From Spirochaetae bacterium HGW-Spirochaetae-4 (GTDB lineage: Bacteria; Spirochaetota; Spirochaetia; Sphaerochaetales; Sphaerochaetaceae), in NCBI GenBank assembly GCA_002839335.1, contig PGXU01000010.1, forward strand, positions 22,700-86,699: 64,000 nucleotides of DNA, in the 5' to 3' direction. Below are positions 16,552-25,782 of this stretch, piece by piece. The notes below the pieces were generated by a model, which did not search any database, was not told the origin of the DNA, and saw nothing but the letters and a program-made list of their open reading frames with translations. Position 1 is the stretch's first letter. The number at the start of each line of letters is the position of its first letter. The translations under genes and the position numbers were made by a program.

Positions 16552-19500
16552 ATGTCCGAATTTGTCCATCTGCACAACCACACCGATTATTCGCTTCTTG
16601 ATGGAGCAGCACCTATCGACCGTTATATCGCGAAAGCGAAACAGTATGGGATGCAGCACTTGGCCATTACCGACCATGGAAACATGTTCGGTGTCCTCAA
16701 GTTCTACAAAGCTTGCAAAGCACAGGGGATAAACCCGATTGTAGGGTGTGAATTCTATGTGAACCCCGAATCCCATACGACAAAGTCGACCACCATGAGT
16801 GGTAGCCGCTACTACCATCTGGTCCTGATAGCCATGAATGAACAAGGCTACAAGAACCTCATGGTACTCAATTCGATCTCCTACACGGAAGGCTATTATT
16901 ACAAACCCCGGATCAGCGACCAACTGCTGGCCGAACATAACGAAGGACTCATCTGCCTCTCGGCGTGTCTCGCCGGAGAGATACCCCAACTGTTGTCCGA
17001 CAACAATTACGAGGGAGCTAAGCAACGCGCATTGTTCTACTCCTCGATTTTCGACGACAACCGGTACTATTTGGAATTGCAGGACCATGGTCTGGCGGAA
17101 CAAAAGCAGGTCAATCCACAAATCGTCAAACTGGCCAGGGAACTCGGGTTGCCCGTCGTGGCGACCAATGATATCCACTATATCGAAGATTCCGATGCCA
17201 ATGCGCACGATATTGTCCTTTGTATAGGAACGAACAAGAAGAAGAACGACCAGGACCGCATGCGTTTCGATGCGGTGGAATTCTATATGAAGAGCCCGGA
17301 CGCCATGTCCCGACTCTTCGATTGGATTCCCGAGGCAATCGAGAATACCGTTCGGATCGCCCAGCGGTGCGACCTCACCATAGACCAGCCGGGACCGATG
17401 TTGCCTGCATATGAAATACCACCGGAATTCGAAAATCCCGACCAGTATCTCCGGCATATCGCCCAGGAAGGTTTGGCAAAACGGTATCCAGAGATTACCG
17501 AAGAATTGCAGAAACGGCTTGACTACGAACTGGATGTCATTATCAGCATGGGATTCACAGGGTATTTCCTCATTGTGTGGGACTTCATCTTCTGGGCAAA
17601 ACAGCACGGGATTCCCGTAGGACCCGGACGCGGTTCCGGGGCCGGTTCCCTGGTCGCCTATAGCATGACCATCACCGATATCGACCCGATCGAGTACAAC
17701 CTGATATTCGAGCGGTTCTTGAATCCGGAACGGGTCTCCATGCCCGACTTCGATATCGACTTCTGCTATGAGCGCCGGCAAGAGGTCATCGACTACGTCA
17801 CGGCAAAATACGGAACGGACCGGGTCGCCCAGATCGCTACTTTCGGTACCCTGAAGGTCAAGGCCGTACTCAAGGATGTCGCACGGGTATTGGACATTCC
17901 CTTTGCCGAAGCCACCCGCATTGTGGGATTGGTCCCCGAGTCGTTGCCCGATGATGAAACCACCGGTAAACCTAGGAAACTCACGGTCCAAGGGGCCATA
18001 GACTTTACCCCGGAGTTGCGGGAACTCGAGCAGAGGGGCGGCATTTACGCCGAGTTGTTCGACGTGGCCAAACGGCTCGAGGGCTTCAACCGCCATACGT
18101 CCACCCATGCGGCGGGCGTCGTCATCGGCCAAAGTGTCCTCACCAACTATGTCCCCCTCTACCGAGACCCGAAAACCGGAGCCATCTCCACCCAATACAC
18201 CATGGATATGCTGGAAGACTGTGGTCTGGTGAAAATGGATTTTCTTGGACTCAAGACCCTCACACTGATCAAGCATACCGAGGACCTTATCAAGCAGAAC
18301 GACCCCACCTTTTCTATAGAGGAGATCGACGAGCAGGATACCGCAACCTTCGAGATGCTTGGACGGGGCGATAGCGCTGGTATCTTCCAGTTTGAAAGCG
18401 CGGGAATGCAACGGGTCCTCAAGGATGCCAAACCGAACTCGATCGAGGACCTGGTGGCCTTGAATGCCCTGTATCGGCCCGGTCCGATGGCATACATCCC
18501 GAAATTCATCGATTCCAAGAACGGACGGACGGCCATAGAATATTTCCACCCCGATTTGGAACCTCCTTTGAAAACCACGTACGGTGTCATCGTCTACCAG
18601 GAACAGGTCATGGAGGTCGCCCAGATAATCGGTGGCTATTCATTGGGAAACGCCGACCTTCTCAGACGGGCCATGGGCAAGAAGAAAGCCGAGGTCATGG
18701 AGAAGGAAAAGAAGAATTTTATCCGGGGGGCCCAAGAGAAAGGATACTCGAAAGAGATAGCCGAGGGTATTTTCGAGATGCTCCTGCCATTTGCAGGCTA
18801 TGGATTCAACAAGTCGCATGCAGCCGCATACTCTGTGGTCGCATACCAGACCGCATATCTGAAAGCCAATTATCCCGCGGAGTTCATGGCAGCCAACCTC
18901 ACCAACGAGATGAACAGTCCCGACAAGTTCGCCCAGTATCTGATCGAGACGAAGACCATGGGGCTCGAGATCACCCCACCCTCGATCAACAATTCGGGGC
19001 GGCAATTCTCCGTTGTCGACGGCAAGATAGTCTATGGACTCCAAGGTATCAAACATGTCGGGGAAGCGGCTGTCGAAAGCATATTGCGGGAGCGCAACGA
19101 GCACGGCCCCTACAAGAACTTCCTCGATTTCCTCTACCGCAGCGAACCGCGGGCTTTGAACTCGAAGCTCCTCGAATCCCTGATACAATCGGGGGCCTTC
19201 GATGGGCTGGGAAACAATCGGCCGACCCTTATGGCGAACGTGGAAGCAGCCGTCAAGTACGCCCAGAAGAAACGTGAGAACGAAGCGTTTGGCCAGGCCT
19301 CACTGTTCGATGCCGAGGAAGAGGCGGCAATGGAAACCTTCGAGATGGAACTGCTTCCCGATTCCACCTTGCTGGAAAAGCTGGAGATAGAGAAGGACCT
19401 GTTGGGTTTCTATGTCTCCGGCCATCCCATGGACATGTACCGCGATGTATGGAAACGGACCGTTACCATCGACCTCGGACAACCGGAACGGCTCCCGACC

Positions 19501-20052
19501 GGCAGGGCGGTGAATCTGGTGGCCATGGTGACCGGACTCCGCGAAATCACCACCAAAGGCGGTGCGGGAGATCGTATGGCATTCCTCCAACTGAGCGACT
19601 TCAATGGAACGATCGAGGCTGTGGCGTTCCCAAAAATCTGGAAGGAATGCGAAGGCAATGTGAAGACCGATGGCATCTTTGGCTTCAAGGGCAAATTCGA
19701 GACCCGTCAGGACAAGCTGTCGTTCCTTCTGGATGCGGTGGTCGATCCGAAACAACTGGAGCCGGAAGCAATCAGGGAGGCACATGTCGTCCTGGTCAAG
19801 GACCTCTGCACCCAGACTTCGCTGAGAAGCATCATGGATACGTGCATCACCTACAAGGGGGCCTGCTCCCTCCTTATCCACCTCTTGGCCGAAAGCAAAG
19901 ATACCGAAGAGGTGGCGGAGGGCACCGGCCAAGCCGTCCGAACGGACGAGACCATTGTGAAGGCCGGCAGGGAATTCTCTGTCGGGTATAGTGACGATTT
20001 CATATCTGCCTTGCGTGAACACCAGGCAGTTTCCGATATCTGGTTCAATTGA
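16552..20052 (+). CDS. dnaE: DNA polymerase III alpha subunit
   Basis: 1166 residues, the usual size for DnaE. This is the replicative polymerase. The N-terminal PHP domain opens FVHLHNHTDYSLLDGA. The palm shows GPGRGSGAGSLVAYS and the catalytic triad motif PDFDIDFCYERR near residue 400. FQFESAGMQRVL and RPGPMAYIPKFI follow, then the helix-hairpin-helix part and an OB-fold domain (RAVNLVAMVTGLREITTKGG) near residue 990. AAGGAG lies 7 nt before the ATG. It begins a run of plus-strand genes with yggT, recG and others. Confidence 0.97.
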   Translation: MSEFVHLHNHTDYSLLDGAAPIDRYIAKAKQYGMQHLAITDHGNMFGVLKFYKACKAQGINPIVGCEFYVNPESHTTKSTTMSGSRYYHLVLIAMNEQGYKNLMVLNSISYTEGYYYKPRISDQLLAEHNEGLICLSACLAGEIPQLLSDNNYEGAKQRALFYSSIFDDNRYYLELQDHGLAEQKQVNPQIVKLARELGLPVVATNDIHYIEDSDANAHDIVLCIGTNKKKNDQDRMRFDAVEFYMKSPDAMSRLFDWIPEAIENTVRIAQRCDLTIDQPGPMLPAYEIPPEFENPDQYLRHIAQEGLAKRYPEITEELQKRLDYELDVIISMGFTGYFLIVWDFIFWAKQHGIPVGPGRGSGAGSLVAYSMTITDIDPIEYNLIFERFLNPERVSMPDFDIDFCYERRQEVIDYVTAKYGTDRVAQIATFGTLKVKAVLKDVARVLDIPFAEATRIVGLVPESLPDDETTGKPRKLTVQGAIDFTPELRELEQRGGIYAELFDVAKRLEGFNRHTSTHAAGVVIGQSVLTNYVPLYRDPKTGAISTQYTMDMLEDCGLVKMDFLGLKTLTLIKHTEDLIKQNDPTFSIEEIDEQDTATFEMLGRGDSAGIFQFESAGMQRVLKDAKPNSIEDLVALNALYRPGPMAYIPKFIDSKNGRTAIEYFHPDLEPPLKTTYGVIVYQEQVMEVAQIIGGYSLGNADLLRRAMGKKKAEVMEKEKKNFIRGAQEKGYSKEIAEGIFEMLLPFAGYGFNKSHAAAYSVVAYQTAYLKANYPAEFMAANLTNEMNSPDKFAQYLIETKTMGLEITPPSINNSGRQFSVVDGKIVYGLQGIKHVGEAAVESILRERNEHGPYKNFLDFLYRSEPRALNSKLLESLIQSGAFDGLGNNRPTLMANVEAAVKYAQKKRENEAFGQASLFDAEEEAAMETFEMELLPDSTLLEKLEIEKDLLGFYVSGHPMDMYRDVWKRTVTIDLGQPERLPTGRAVNLVAMVTGLREITTKGGAGDRMAFLQLSDFNGTIEAVAFPKIWKECEGNVKTDGIFGFKGKFETRQDKLSFLLDAVVDPKQLEPEAIREAHVVLVKDLCTQTSLRSIMDTCITYKGACSLLIHLLAESKDTEEVAEGTGQAVRTDETIVKAGREFSVGYSDDFISALREHQAVSDIWFN

Positions 20053-20067
20053 TAGGGAGGTGAGGCC

Positions 20068-20664
20068 ATGAGGGAACTCGCACGAATGTTGTCAGTCCTG
20101 CTTTCGATCTATAATATGCTGATTATCATCAGGATCATCATGCAATGGCTGAATCCCGCCCGCACAACGGGTTCGGGGCTCTCCGACATGTTGGCCAAGA
20201 TAACCGATCCTTACCTCAACCTGTTCAAGGGCATGACCTTCCTACGTCGGGGAATGCTCGACTTCACGCCATTGGTTGCGTTCATGGTTGTGGGCATTGT
20301 CCAACGTATCCTGCAATCATTCGCCTACTCCGGCCAATTCTCCGTGGGGTACGCATTGGCGACTATTGTCCAATCCCTCTGGTGGTCGGTGGGATCGCTT
20401 GTCCTGGGGCTCTTCGCGGTCCTTGTCGGCATACGCCTCTATTTCGCCTATCGCAAGACCCAGAGCTCCATCCAATACATCTCCATGCTCGATGCATGGC
20501 TCAGACGCCCGTTGGACACCTTGCACGCAACCTTGTTCCGAGGTCGGGAAGTATCGGACCGTTTCCTGTTGTGGACAGCCCTTGTGGTCACGGCCCTCCT
20601 CTACTCGGTGTGTGCGATCCTGATCAACATGCTGGTCAACTGGCTCGCCGGTCTTCCATTCTAG
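20068..20664 (+). CDS. YggT family integral membrane protein
   Basis: 198 residues with about five hydrophobic segments, starting LARMLSVLLSIYNMLIIIRIIMQWLNP, the typical YggT opening; the second half repeats the pattern. YggT proteins are small inner-membrane proteins of uncertain role, linked to cell division or osmotic stress in some bacteria. GGGAGG precedes the ATG. It lies 15 bp after dnaE and abuts recG, so it is probably part of that operon. Confidence 0.8.
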   Translation: MRELARMLSVLLSIYNMLIIIRIIMQWLNPARTTGSGLSDMLAKITDPYLNLFKGMTFLRRGMLDFTPLVAFMVVGIVQRILQSFAYSGQFSVGYALATIVQSLWWSVGSLVLGLFAVLVGIRLYFAYRKTQSSIQYISMLDAWLRRPLDTLHATLFRGREVSDRFLLWTALVVTALLYSVCAILINMLVNWLAGLPF

Positions 20665-22755
20665 GTGCCGTTGGTGTACGTCAGGCAGCTGATCGATCCG
20701 ATCACCAGTCTCAAGGGTGTCGGCAAACATAGTGCCGAAAGCTACGAGAACCTTGGGGTACGTACACTCGGGGACCTGCTGCTCCTCGCACCGAGAACCT
20801 ATGAGAACCGGTCGGTCCTTGTTCCCTTGGGCCGCTTGGAGGATGGTGAATTCGCCAATACTGTGGTGGAAGTGGTTTCACACGGATATTTCGGAGGCAC
20901 CGGGAAACGGACACTGAAGGTAATCGTCAAGGATATCAGCGATGCGGGTGACGGCCGGGCGGCTTTGCTGTGCTTCGGAAGAAATTTTCTGGAACGTGTG
21001 TTCCGCATCGGCTCCCGTTTCTACCTATATGGCCAATTCCAGCGCAATTTCCATGAATTGCAGAGTAGCCAGTTCGAAATGCTGCCGTTGCAGTCCGATG
21101 GCTCGATGCCTGGTGACTTTGGGAAGCTGCTTGCCATCTACCCATTGTCAGGCGGGCTTTCCCAACGGATCATACGCAGGGATGTCACGGCGACCCTCGC
21201 CCGCACGGATCATTTTGCAGAGGAACTTCCGTCGGAACTAGTGGAAAAGCACCAGCTCCTACCCATCAATACAGCTATCCGTGCCCTACACCAACCGAAT
21301 TCGCTTGCCGATGCGATGAACGCGCTACGGACTTTGGCCTTCATCGAGTTGTTCTACCTGCTGCTTATGACCAGACGGAAGAATTCTTCATCAGGAAGCG
21401 CGGCGCCACGAAAATCCTACGGAATGTCGGCTCTCCAAAAGAAGTTCATCTCCCTACTCCCCTTCAGTTTGACCAAGGACCAGGGAACGGTCCTAGATGA
21501 GATTTGCGCCGAGTTGATGGACACAAACAGCATGAACAGACTGCTGCAGGGTGATGTCGGTTCCGGAAAAACCCTTGTCGCATGGATATCCGCATTGCAG
21601 GTCATCGAGGGTGGGGAACAAGTCGCCTTCATGGCTCCTACGGAACTGCTTGCCCGCCAACATGCGGAGAAAGCGGCCGAATGGCTCGAGCCACTCGGAA
21701 TCCGTTTGGCGTTCCTCACTGGTTCCGTTGTCGGCAAATCGCGAAAACTGCTCCTCGAGGCGCTGTCGGCCGGACACATCGATATCATTATCGGTACCCA
21801 CGCCCTCTTCTCTCCTGAAGTAACCTTCTCGAAACTCAGATATATCATAATCGACGAGCAACATCGGTTCGGAGTGGTCCAACGGGTATCGTTGCTCCAG
21901 AAGGGGCGTGCTCCGGATGTGCTCATGATGACAGCGACTCCCATTCCCCGTACCTTGGCACTGACTGTCTTCGGGGACCTGAACATCTCGACGATACGCA
22001 CCATGCCCGAAGGAAGGCTCCCGGTGACCACGTACCTTGTGGCGAACGAGAGCAGGGAACGCATGTACGCCGCGGTCGGAGTCGAATTTTCCCGTGGGCA
22101 CCAGGCATATTTCGTCTATCCCCGGATCGACGACCGGGGAGAATCCTCCCTACGTGATGTCGAAACCATGTTCCAACTACTCACAACAACCATGTATCCC
22201 GGAGTTCCCGCCGCCCTGATCCACAGCAGGTTGCCGGAGGAGGAGAAGGTCTCTATCCTCACACGGTTCAGGAAGAAGGAGCTTTCCTACCTGGTCTCTA
22301 CCAGTGTTGTCGAAGTCGGTATCGATATCCCGAACGCAACCTGCATGGTCATCGAGCATGCCGAGCGGTTCGGCTTGTCCGCCTTGCACCAACTACGGGG
22401 AAGAGTCGGACGAAGCGACCTCCAATCGTATTGCTTTCTGGTCTACGAGCGGGAGCTGGGGGAAGATGCCCGGAAGCGGCTCATGGTCATGAAGGAATCG
22501 AACGACGGATTCCATATCGCCGAGCAGGACCTGTTGATCCGCGGACCTGGCGAGGTGGCCGGTACACGCCAGTCGGGGTTCCTGAAGTTGCGGTTCGCCA
22601 ACTTGACCGATAATTTCGAGATGATCGAGCTTATTCGGGACGAAATCGATGGAATTCTACGCAGCGACCCGGGCTTGGTTTCCATTGAACACGCTATGGT
22701 CAGGGATGTCCTCATCAATGCGGCGCCGTTCGACGACAAGTCAGTTGAGAACTGA
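20665..22755 (+). CDS. recG: ATP-dependent DNA helicase RecG
   Basis: About 696 residues. RecG remodels stalled replication forks and branched DNA. An N-terminal wedge/OB domain is followed by helicase motifs I (GDVGSGKT), II (IIDEQHRFG, the DEQH box), III (MTATPIPRT) and VI region (HQLRGRVGRS). VSTSVVEVGIDIPNAT is also typical. The start is a GTG at 20665 directly after the yggT stop; GTG 20674, with AGGTG 6 nt upstream, may be the true start and would shorten the protein by three residues. Likely co-transcribed with dnaE and yggT. Confidence 0.96.
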   Translation: MPLVYVRQLIDPITSLKGVGKHSAESYENLGVRTLGDLLLLAPRTYENRSVLVPLGRLEDGEFANTVVEVVSHGYFGGTGKRTLKVIVKDISDAGDGRAALLCFGRNFLERVFRIGSRFYLYGQFQRNFHELQSSQFEMLPLQSDGSMPGDFGKLLAIYPLSGGLSQRIIRRDVTATLARTDHFAEELPSELVEKHQLLPINTAIRALHQPNSLADAMNALRTLAFIELFYLLLMTRRKNSSSGSAAPRKSYGMSALQKKFISLLPFSLTKDQGTVLDEICAELMDTNSMNRLLQGDVGSGKTLVAWISALQVIEGGEQVAFMAPTELLARQHAEKAAEWLEPLGIRLAFLTGSVVGKSRKLLLEALSAGHIDIIIGTHALFSPEVTFSKLRYIIIDEQHRFGVVQRVSLLQKGRAPDVLMMTATPIPRTLALTVFGDLNISTIRTMPEGRLPVTTYLVANESRERMYAAVGVEFSRGHQAYFVYPRIDDRGESSLRDVETMFQLLTTTMYPGVPAALIHSRLPEEEKVSILTRFRKKELSYLVSTSVVEVGIDIPNATCMVIEHAERFGLSALHQLRGRVGRSDLQSYCFLVYERELGEDARKRLMVMKESNDGFHIAEQDLLIRGPGEVAGTRQSGFLKLRFANLTDNFEMIELIRDEIDGILRSDPGLVSIEHAMVRDVLINAAPFDDKSVEN

Positions 22756-22761
22756 ACTCCA

Positions 22762-22790
22762 TTGCATTTTATCGCCGCACACCGTATGGT
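22762..22790 (+). promoter_or_regulatory. rsmD promoter (leaderless type)
   Basis: TTGCAT (22762-22767), 17 bp, TATGGT (22785-22790). The -10 ends 6 nt before the ATG at 22797 and there is no Shine-Dalgarno sequence, so the transcript should begin at the start codon. Confidence 0.6.
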
Positions 22791-22796
22791 AGGCAT

Positions 22797-23366
22797 ATGA
22801 GAATAACCGGAGGGCTCTATCGTGGAAGGGTCGTCACCTGTCCCCCAGGTGAGATCAGGCCTGCAATGGACAAGATGCGCGAATCGCTTTTCTCCATCCT
22901 CGGAAACATATCCGACACATCCTTCCTGGATTTGTTTTCGGGTAGCGGTCTGGTGGGAATCGAAGCCGCATCGCGCGGTGCCGAGCCTGTCCATCTGGTC
23001 GAGATGGATGGGGGAAAGAAACCGACAATCCAAAAGAACATCGGTTTCGTCGAGTCGGACATAAAGCTGTTCGTCGCCAATGTGTTGCGTTTTCTGCCAC
23101 AAGCGAAACAGCAATACCATATCGTGTATGCCGACCCGCCCTTCCCCATGAAGAACAAGACAGCTCTCGCGACATTGGTCGACAAGCACCACGTGCTCGA
23201 ACCCGGCGGTTTGTTCATTATCCATTATCCGGCGGAAGAACAGAAGTTGTGGCCCCAGCAAATCGGTTCCTTGACATGGATCGACGAACGCAAGTATGGC
23301 CGCTCCCTACTCCGCTTCTACAAGGAGACTCGTACCGACCATGCAGATATCGAACGGCATCTATAG
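22797..23366 (+). CDS. rsmD: 16S rRNA (guanine966-N2)-methyltransferase RsmD
   Basis: 189 residues. The opening MRITGGLYRGR and RPAMDKMRESLFSIL are characteristic of RsmD. The SAM-binding motif is LDLFSGSGLVGIEAASRG, and the catalytic N-MTase motif IV is VYADPPF near residue 112. It methylates G966 of 16S rRNA in the assembling small subunit. The end overlaps the next gene by 26 bp. It has its own promoter downstream of recG. Confidence 0.92.
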   Translation: MRITGGLYRGRVVTCPPGEIRPAMDKMRESLFSILGNISDTSFLDLFSGSGLVGIEAASRGAEPVHLVEMDGGKKPTIQKNIGFVESDIKLFVANVLRFLPQAKQQYHIVYADPPFPMKNKTALATLVDKHHVLEPGGLFIIHYPAEEQKLWPQQIGSLTWIDERKYGRSLLRFYKETRTDHADIERHL

Positions 23367-24135
23367 CGACACCATCACCTTGAACAGTTATGACGTCGAT
23401 TCCTTCAACTCGACCCATACCTCCTACTATTTCAGGATTATGCAGGAGGTGGCCGGAGCCCACGCGTATCAGAGGAATGTCGCGATCGCACATTTGCGTC
23501 AAGACAACAAGACCTGGGTGGTGACCCGTACCAAAATGACGATTCCTCAGTATATCCGCTGGCCGAACACCTTCCGGATCGAGACTTGGCCACAACAACC
23601 GTGGAAACTCTATTTTCCCCGGGTATGCAGGGCTTGGAACGCCGAGAACGAGATATTGTTCGAATCGCTCACCCATTGGGTCGTCATGGACACCACCACC
23701 CAAAGACCGGTCAAACCACAAACAATTGCCGAAAGTTTCGGGCCGATCGCAACCGAAGGACTTGTGGATCCCGATCTTGGCAAGAGGGTCTCCTTCAACG
23801 AAGGGGAATTTGTCGATCTGCTGGTGTACGAGCCGACAATCCTCTACACCGACAACGACATAAACATGCATGTCAACAATGTGGTATTCCTGCAGTGGAT
23901 GCTGGATTCCCTTCCCTTCGCATTCCGTGACAACCATGTTGTCGGTGAAGTCGACATATCGTATCTCGCCCAGACGTTTCGCGATGACCACATACGGGTT
24001 CGTACCGGCCTTTCGGAAGCCGGCCTATTGGAGAGGGACACGCCTACATTGAGCCATGAAGTCCTGCGGGTTCTTCCCACTGGGGAAACCCAAGCGGTAT
24101 GTGTGGCCACCACTACGTGGAGACGGCGCGATTGA
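23341..24135 (+). CDS. Acyl-ACP thioesterase (FatA-like double hotdog)
   Basis: 264 residues. The first hotdog contains YDVDSFNSTHTSYYFRIMQEVAG and WVVTRTKMTIPQYIRWP. The second contains ILYTDNDINMHVNNVVFLQWMLD, which holds the Asn/His region (NMHVNN) expected for the FatA/FatB active site. It probably releases fatty acids from acyl carrier protein in the cytosol. ATG 23341 lies within the rsmD 3' end, with AAGGAG 13 nt upstream, a rather long spacing. The ORF-track start at 23296 is inside rsmD. Confidence 0.85.
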   Translation: MQISNGIYSDTITLNSYDVDSFNSTHTSYYFRIMQEVAGAHAYQRNVAIAHLRQDNKTWVVTRTKMTIPQYIRWPNTFRIETWPQQPWKLYFPRVCRAWNAENEILFESLTHWVVMDTTTQRPVKPQTIAESFGPIATEGLVDPDLGKRVSFNEGEFVDLLVYEPTILYTDNDINMHVNNVVFLQWMLDSLPFAFRDNHVVGEVDISYLAQTFRDDHIRVRTGLSEAGLLERDTPTLSHEVLRVLPTGETQAVCVATTTWRRRD

Positions 24136-24156
24136 CGGACTTTTCCACTTGGGAAT

Positions 24157-24411
24157 CTAGTGGCCTGTAAACTTTAATACTTTGCTTTCCTTCGGTCTAA
24201 GCGGTGTGTGGCGGCGTTCGCGTCGAATCGGATATGATAGGTACCATAGGGCACCTCACGTTGCCTGCACTTGTTCGGGAAAGTGGACCAATTCTTGGTC
24301 CCTCTCCACTCACTTCGTTTGGCAATCTAGATATCCGATTCTCCTTGGCCTAGCCACGCTCCGCTTCCACTCGAAGTCAACTGACAAGTTTTAAGCTTTA
24401 CAGACCACTAG
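24157..24411. mobile_element. Fold-back (MITE-like) element with imperfect terminal inverted repeats
   Basis: No gene is present here. The two halves are imperfect inverted copies over about 80-90 bp. The left end TGGCCTGTAAACTTTAATAC matches the reversed right end TGGTCTGTAAAGCTTAAAAC. Further in, AAGCGGTGTGTGGC (24199-24212) faces GCCACGCTCCGCTT (24353-24366), and GAATCGGATAT (24225-24235) faces a perfect complement at 24331-24341. CTAG borders both ends (24157-24160, 24408-24411), either a 4-bp target duplication or part of the repeat. No transposase is encoded. The right border falls on the slyX stop codon. Confidence 0.7.
24260..24285 (+). repeat. 26-nt dispersed repeat, copy 1 (covarying hairpin)
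   Basis: The stretch beginning GTTGCCTGCACTTG lies in the apex of the fold-back element. CACTT (24268-24272) pairs with AAGTG (24281-24285) around GTTCGGGA. A near-identical copy lies at 33459-33484, with compensating changes in the stem. Confidence 0.55.
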
Positions 24412-24605
24412 TAATGGGGTGGTGGCCTATTGGGTATGTCGCCGGCAATCTCGGCCAACTCGGCCAACCGTTCTTCCAGACGCTCTTTATTCGCATGCAG
24501 GAGCTCCAATTCCCTACCATGGGCAATCACCAGGGCATTCAAGGTAACGACCATATCTTCCAGATAGGCGATTTTGGTCTCCAGGGCAGTCAATCTTTCA
24601 TCCAT
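24408..24605 (-). CDS. slyX: SlyX family protein
   Basis: 65 residues, the usual SlyX size. It is a predicted coiled coil (RLTALETKIAYLEDMVVTLNALV, ELELLHANKERLEERLAEL) ending in the conserved PPPHY tail. Function is poorly known. I chose ATG 24605 (MDERL); the ORF-track frame extends upstream through the divergent regulator. The intact PPPHY-stop shows that the adjacent fold-back element did not truncate it: the TAG stop lies in the element's bordering CTAG. It lacks a ribosome site, and the promoter reaches almost to the ATG. Confidence 0.82.
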   Translation of the reverse strand: MDERLTALETKIAYLEDMVVTLNALVIAHGRELELLHANKERLEERLAELAEIAGDIPNRPPPHY

Positions 24606-24610
24606 GCCGC

Positions 24611-24640
24611 ATTGTAGCAACAGCACCTGGTAAATTGCAA
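24611..24640 (-). promoter_or_regulatory. slyX promoter (leaderless type)
   Basis: TTGCAA (24635-24640), 18 bp, TACAAT (24611-24616 on the minus strand). Only 5 nt separate the -10 box from the ATG at 24605. Confidence 0.6.
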
Positions 24641-24651
24641 CAGGATTATAC

Positions 24652-24697
24652 TTGTCTTGCACCCGATACATGGTATACTGAAATGCATTTGTTGCAT
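24652..24697 (+). promoter_or_regulatory. Promoter and palindrome upstream of the WYL-type regulator
   Basis: TTGTCT (24652-24657), 16 bp, TATACT (24674-24679). Just downstream is a perfect inverted repeat ATGCA-TTTGT-TGCAT (24683-24697), placed where a repressor would block the polymerase. Autoregulation by the adjacent gene is inference. Confidence 0.5.
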
Positions 24698-24726
24698 TTT
24701 GGTGCGATTGAAAAGGGGAATTTGTT

Positions 24727-25692
24727 ATGAAAGGTGAACGTGTTGCACAACTGGATCTTCTACTCCACTCCCATCCGGAGGGTCTCAGACGATCGGAAAT
24801 AGCTAGAAGATTGGGAGTGCATCGTTCAACAATCAGCCGGTATGTCGATGAATTGAAGCAATACATCGATATCTATGAAGACAACAATCTCATCAAGATA
24901 CAGCCGAGGGAAGGTGATGAGAACATTTCCTTGAGTGTATACGAGTCGTTGGCATTCAACCTTTCGGCCGAGATCCTAGCGACCAACAGTGAATTCCAGA
25001 ATCCACACCTGGCCTCCGGATTGCGGAAGATCGCCATGAACATGCGTTCATATGCTCCCAAGATCTCCGACAATATCATCGGACTTGCCGAGTCGATCGA
25101 TCGGGAGGTCCATAGCAAGCGGGAACAAAACGGACCGTTCAACACGGTCCTCGAGGTCCTTATAGACAGCTGGGTCTCGGGAAAGATTGTCAGGATCCAA
25201 CATTTCTCCAATGGCGAAGAGATCGAGACGGAATTCGCGCCGTATTTCATAGGATTCAGGGAAGAGGACGATGGACGAAACCCTATCAGTGTCACCGGAA
25301 GACTACGACACACGGCAGCCATTACCACGATAGATATCGGAGCGATAACCACTGCCATCATACTGGATGAAACCTATACGATTCCAGACAATCTCAAGCC
25401 ATTCCACAAGCAACATGAGGAAGCGTTGTACGACAGTATCGATTTCATTCCGCTCGTCATGAAGATCCGGGAGCGTTCGGCGCTGAACTCCTTCCGACAA
25501 ATCAACCACAGTACTCCCCGTTTCGAAACGAATACACGGGGGGAAACCATCTGCCGGATGGAAGCTGAAAATTCAATCGAACTCTTTTTGCGTATCATAC
25601 AATGTGGGGATTCGGTTGAAATATTGGAGCCCGATTCCTTTAGGAAAAAATTCAAGCAATTGATCAAGAAAATACTCTCCATATACGAGTAA
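24727..25692 (+). CDS. Helix-turn-helix transcriptional regulator with WYL-like domain
   Basis: 321 residues. The N-terminal HTH is unmistakable: HPEGLRRSEIARRLGVHRSTISRYVDELK (about residues 17-45). The central part (SGKIVRIQHFSNGEEIETEFAPYFIGFREE, then ITGR-like and TYTIPDNLKPF) follows the WYL-domain pattern but lacks a literal W-Y-L triplet. WYL domains sense nucleic acid or nucleotide ligands in several families. AAGGGG lies about 8 nt before the ATG. It is divergent from slyX. Targets are unknown; a palindrome in its own promoter is a candidate site. Confidence 0.75.
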   Translation: MKGERVAQLDLLLHSHPEGLRRSEIARRLGVHRSTISRYVDELKQYIDIYEDNNLIKIQPREGDENISLSVYESLAFNLSAEILATNSEFQNPHLASGLRKIAMNMRSYAPKISDNIIGLAESIDREVHSKREQNGPFNTVLEVLIDSWVSGKIVRIQHFSNGEEIETEFAPYFIGFREEDDGRNPISVTGRLRHTAAITTIDIGAITTAIILDETYTIPDNLKPFHKQHEEALYDSIDFIPLVMKIRERSALNSFRQINHSTPRFETNTRGETICRMEAENSIELFLRIIQCGDSVEILEPDSFRKKFKQLIKKILSIYE

Positions 25693-25724
25693 CAAGGAGA
25701 AAAATAGAACCCTTTCAATTTCCA

Positions 25725-25753
25725 TTGCATTTTTCGGTGTGTCACTGTATCCT
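25725..25753 (+). promoter_or_regulatory. Rubredoxin promoter
   Basis: TTGCAT (25725-25730), 17 bp, TATCCT (25748-25753). The context TTGCATTTT matches the rsmD promoter. TATAAG a few bases later is an alternative -10. Confidence 0.45.
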
Positions 25754-25782
25754 GACTATAAGATTCCAAACGGAGGAACAGC

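Noticed and set aside
16231-18549. Minus-strand 772-residue frame opposite dnaE
   Set aside because: Antisense shadow of a certain gene.
24182-24394. 70-residue frame inside the fold-back element
   Set aside because: It is composed of the inverted arms, has no ribosome site and no resemblance to a transposase.
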